This document shows positions 5,603 through 6,612 of a stretch of 6,612 bases of DNA, one piece after another; positions within the stretch are counted from its first letter, which is position 1, and every line of letters starts with the position of its first letter. A program made the position numbers and the translations under genes. This DNA is from an uncultured Clostridia bacterium (GTDB lineage: Bacteria; Bacillota; Clostridia; Christensenellales; Pumilibacteraceae), in the NCBI GenBank assembly GCA_947627075.1, contig CANQUR010000091.1, positions 1 through 6,612 of the forward strand, in the 5' to 3' direction. Below the pieces are notes generated by a model. That model had not been told where the DNA came from, did no database searches, and saw only the letters and a program-made list of their open reading frames with translations.

Positions 5603-6319
5603 ATGGACAAATTAAAACGCTTTACGTTTTATGACCTGTATTGGAAACTTGTAAAGAACGTAGACAACGTTATTGCAGGACGAATCATAAAAGCGATATG
5701 CACGTATGAATTTTGCGGCGAACAGCCCGCTCCGTTTACTGACGATACGGAAGCTTTTATATGGAGCAATATCGAGGACGTATTGACAAAAGTAAAACAG
5801 CTTGAGATGCAGGGCAAAACGCCCAAAAGCTACAACAAGAAAATGCGGCATTTTGCGTTTACGGACGCCTACCACAAGGCAATCAAACTTATGAACGACG
5901 AGGACAGCGGAGCATATCTTATAGCACTTTGTGAGTTTTTGTTCGAGGACAAAGAACCGAAAAAGTTAAAGCCGCCCGTAGATATGTATTTCGATCTTGC
6001 AAAGACTAAGTTAGCTCTTTCAAAGGTACGCATTGCAAGCGGATATAAAGGCGGCAAAGCCGAAAAGGTTAAAGTAACGGACGAGCAAATAAGCGATGCT
6101 ACAGACAAAAAGAATCCGTGTATTACTTTTAAAGAATTTATGAGTTTACATCCAAATATTAAGAACGACCTATACGCGTCACGAATGCATCTTTTGGATA
6201 GGGTGGATTGGGGATTTTTGGATATGGGTTTGGATAACTGCAAAGAGTATAAACACTGCGCAAGTCTATACACGGTTTTAACGCACTATAAGAAGATTAT
6301 ATCGTATGCAAAATGGTAA
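5603..6319 (+). CDS. Protein with two tandem DUF6291-like units
   Basis: A 238-residue protein resembling DUF6291, a small domain of unknown function found in phage and mobile-element proteins of Bacillota. Two similar units can be read: residues 6-65 (FTFYDLYWKLV, then a GRIIKAICTYEFCGE segment, then an FIWSNIEDVLTKVK helix) and 83-142 (HFAFTDAYHKAIKLM, then AYLIALCEFLFEDKEP, then an MYFDLAKTKLALSKVR helix). The second is followed by SGYKGGKA, like the GGK-rich tail common after this domain. The last 70 residues (TFKEFMSLHPNI onward) look like a separate helical domain. AAGGAG at 5591-5596 decides the start: ATG 5603 has 6-nt spacing, and the adjacent ATG 5600 is also possible. An in-frame ATG at 5573 lies before the ribosome site and is unlikely. 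A replication-related role is suggested only by where the family occurs. Confidence 0.75.
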   Translation: MDKLKRFTFYDLYWKLVKNVDNVIAGRIIKAICTYEFCGEQPAPFTDDTEAFIWSNIEDVLTKVKQLEMQGKTPKSYNKKMRHFAFTDAYHKAIKLMNDEDSGAYLIALCEFLFEDKEPKKLKPPVDMYFDLAKTKLALSKVRIASGYKGGKAEKVKVTDEQISDATDKKNPCITFKEFMSLHPNIKNDLYASRMHLLDRVDWGFLDMGLDNCKEYKHCASLYTVLTHYKKIISYAKW

Positions 6320-6464
6320 GCAAACATTGAAAGAAAAGTCAAGCCAAAACAATGTTTTGGGAAGCAGGCTAAGAATTTGCAGTCTTTTGACTTCAAATTG
6401 CCTTTGAAAACGTGTGATACCTACCGTTCTCCGTTTCGTCCACGCACGGACAAAATTATAAAAT
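6320..6464. other. Intergenic stretch with inverted repeats
   Basis: This gap before the last gene holds a perfect 7-bp inverted repeat CCAAAAC (6344-6350) / GTTTTGG (6354-6360) with loop AAT and no following T run. It also holds a wider pair, AAGTCAA (6336-6342) with TTGACTT downstream (about 6387-6393), and a small GTCC / GGAC hairpin (about 6438-6451). No convincing promoter or gene was seen. It could be a structured mRNA spacer or a protein-binding region. Confidence 0.4.
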
Positions 6465-6470
6465 AAGGAG
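6465..6470 (+). promoter_or_regulatory. Ribosome binding site for the last gene
   Basis: AAGGAG (extending to AAGGAGAG) is a full match to the Bacillota consensus. It is 6 nt before ATA at 6477 and 9 nt before ATT at 6480, with no ATG, GTG or TTG in the right frame nearby. It shows that a gene begins here despite the missing standard start codon. Confidence 0.8.
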
Positions 6471-6476
6471 AGAAAA

Positions 6477-6612
6477 ATAATTATAGGACAACCTGTAATA
6501 TTCGATATAGCATACACCCCCTATAAACTGAAAAGCAATGCTTCCGCGGAAGACATTGCCAAGCACGCCAAAGAACGAGCTTTCTTCGATATGTCCGGCG
6601 AAGATAACATCT
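6477..6612 (+). CDS. Start of an unrecognised gene, cut by the window end; non-standard start codon
   Basis: An open frame runs from the ribosome site to the end of the window. The visible product begins IIGQPVIFDIAYTPYKLK, then a helical stretch with SAEDIAKHAKERAFFDMS. It has coding-like codon choice matching the two genes before it. I do not recognise the family. There is an in-frame stop at 6459-6461 and no ATG, GTG or TTG before the ATG at 6591, which would lose more than 35 well-formed residues. The likely start is therefore ATA 6477 (best spacing) or ATT 6480. Either this gene uses a rare start codon, or ATG at 6477 has mutated to ATA, or there is a base-call error. It probably shares a transcript with the DUF6291-like gene. 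Confidence 0.7.
   Translation, partial: MIIGQPVIFDIAYTPYKLKSNASAEDIAKHAKERAFFDMSGEDNI

Noticed and set aside
6306..6407. A 33-codon frame starting in the end of the DUF6291-like gene
   Set aside because: It has no good ribosome site, no recognisable product and lies across the inverted repeats.

Overview
The window looks like one end of an integrated mobile element in a low-to-moderate GC Bacillota genome, probably Clostridia. This is judged from AT-rich non-coding DNA, strong AAGGAG ribosome sites, sigma-A-type promoters, hairpin-plus-T terminators and a tRNA with an encoded CCA. The species cannot be named from sequence alone.

Left edge (1-140): host DNA with an intrinsic terminator (46-67), then the 3' part of a tRNA-Ser(UGA) gene on the minus strand (73-128). 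The tRNA match stops inside the anticodon loop and the 5' half is missing. That is the footprint of a tyrosine-recombinase element inserted in a tRNA gene, so the element should run rightward from about 128 and out of the window. No integrase gene is present here. Bases 129-344 hold no gene, only an inverted repeat at the junction and a pair of 11-bp-spaced repeats that could be recombinase sites.

Left arm (345-2700, minus strand): a two-gene operon with a clear promoter (TTGAAA-17-TATAAT). It encodes a YhcG/DUF1016-type PDDEXK nuclease and, 20 bp further on, a KAP-family P-loop NTPase. A nuclease plus a KAP ATPase at the edge of an integrated element is a plausible but unproven anti-phage module.

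Centre (2772-5406, plus strand): an 852-residue protein that carries the signature of the two-barrel RNA polymerases, meaning eukaryotic RNA-silencing RdRPs and the phage SPbeta YonO polymerase. The metal-binding motif reads DYDSD instead of the usual DxDGD. The gene has its own promoter (TTGATA-17-TATAAT), placed so that transcription should begin at or next to the A of the ATG (a leaderless mRNA), and its own terminator. This is the most interesting item in the window.

Right part (5407-6612, plus strand): a leader with two candidate promoters and a strong terminator-like hairpin just before the ribosome site; a 238-residue protein with two tandem DUF6291-like units; a structured 150-bp gap; and the start of a further gene whose frame has a perfect AAGGAG but no ATG, GTG or TTG start, only ATA or ATT.

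Together, host RNA polymerase would make the single-chain polymerase from a leaderless message, and that polymerase may then transcribe other element genes, as YonO does for SPbeta. The nuclease/KAP operon would be accessory cargo. The link between polymerase and downstream genes is inference.
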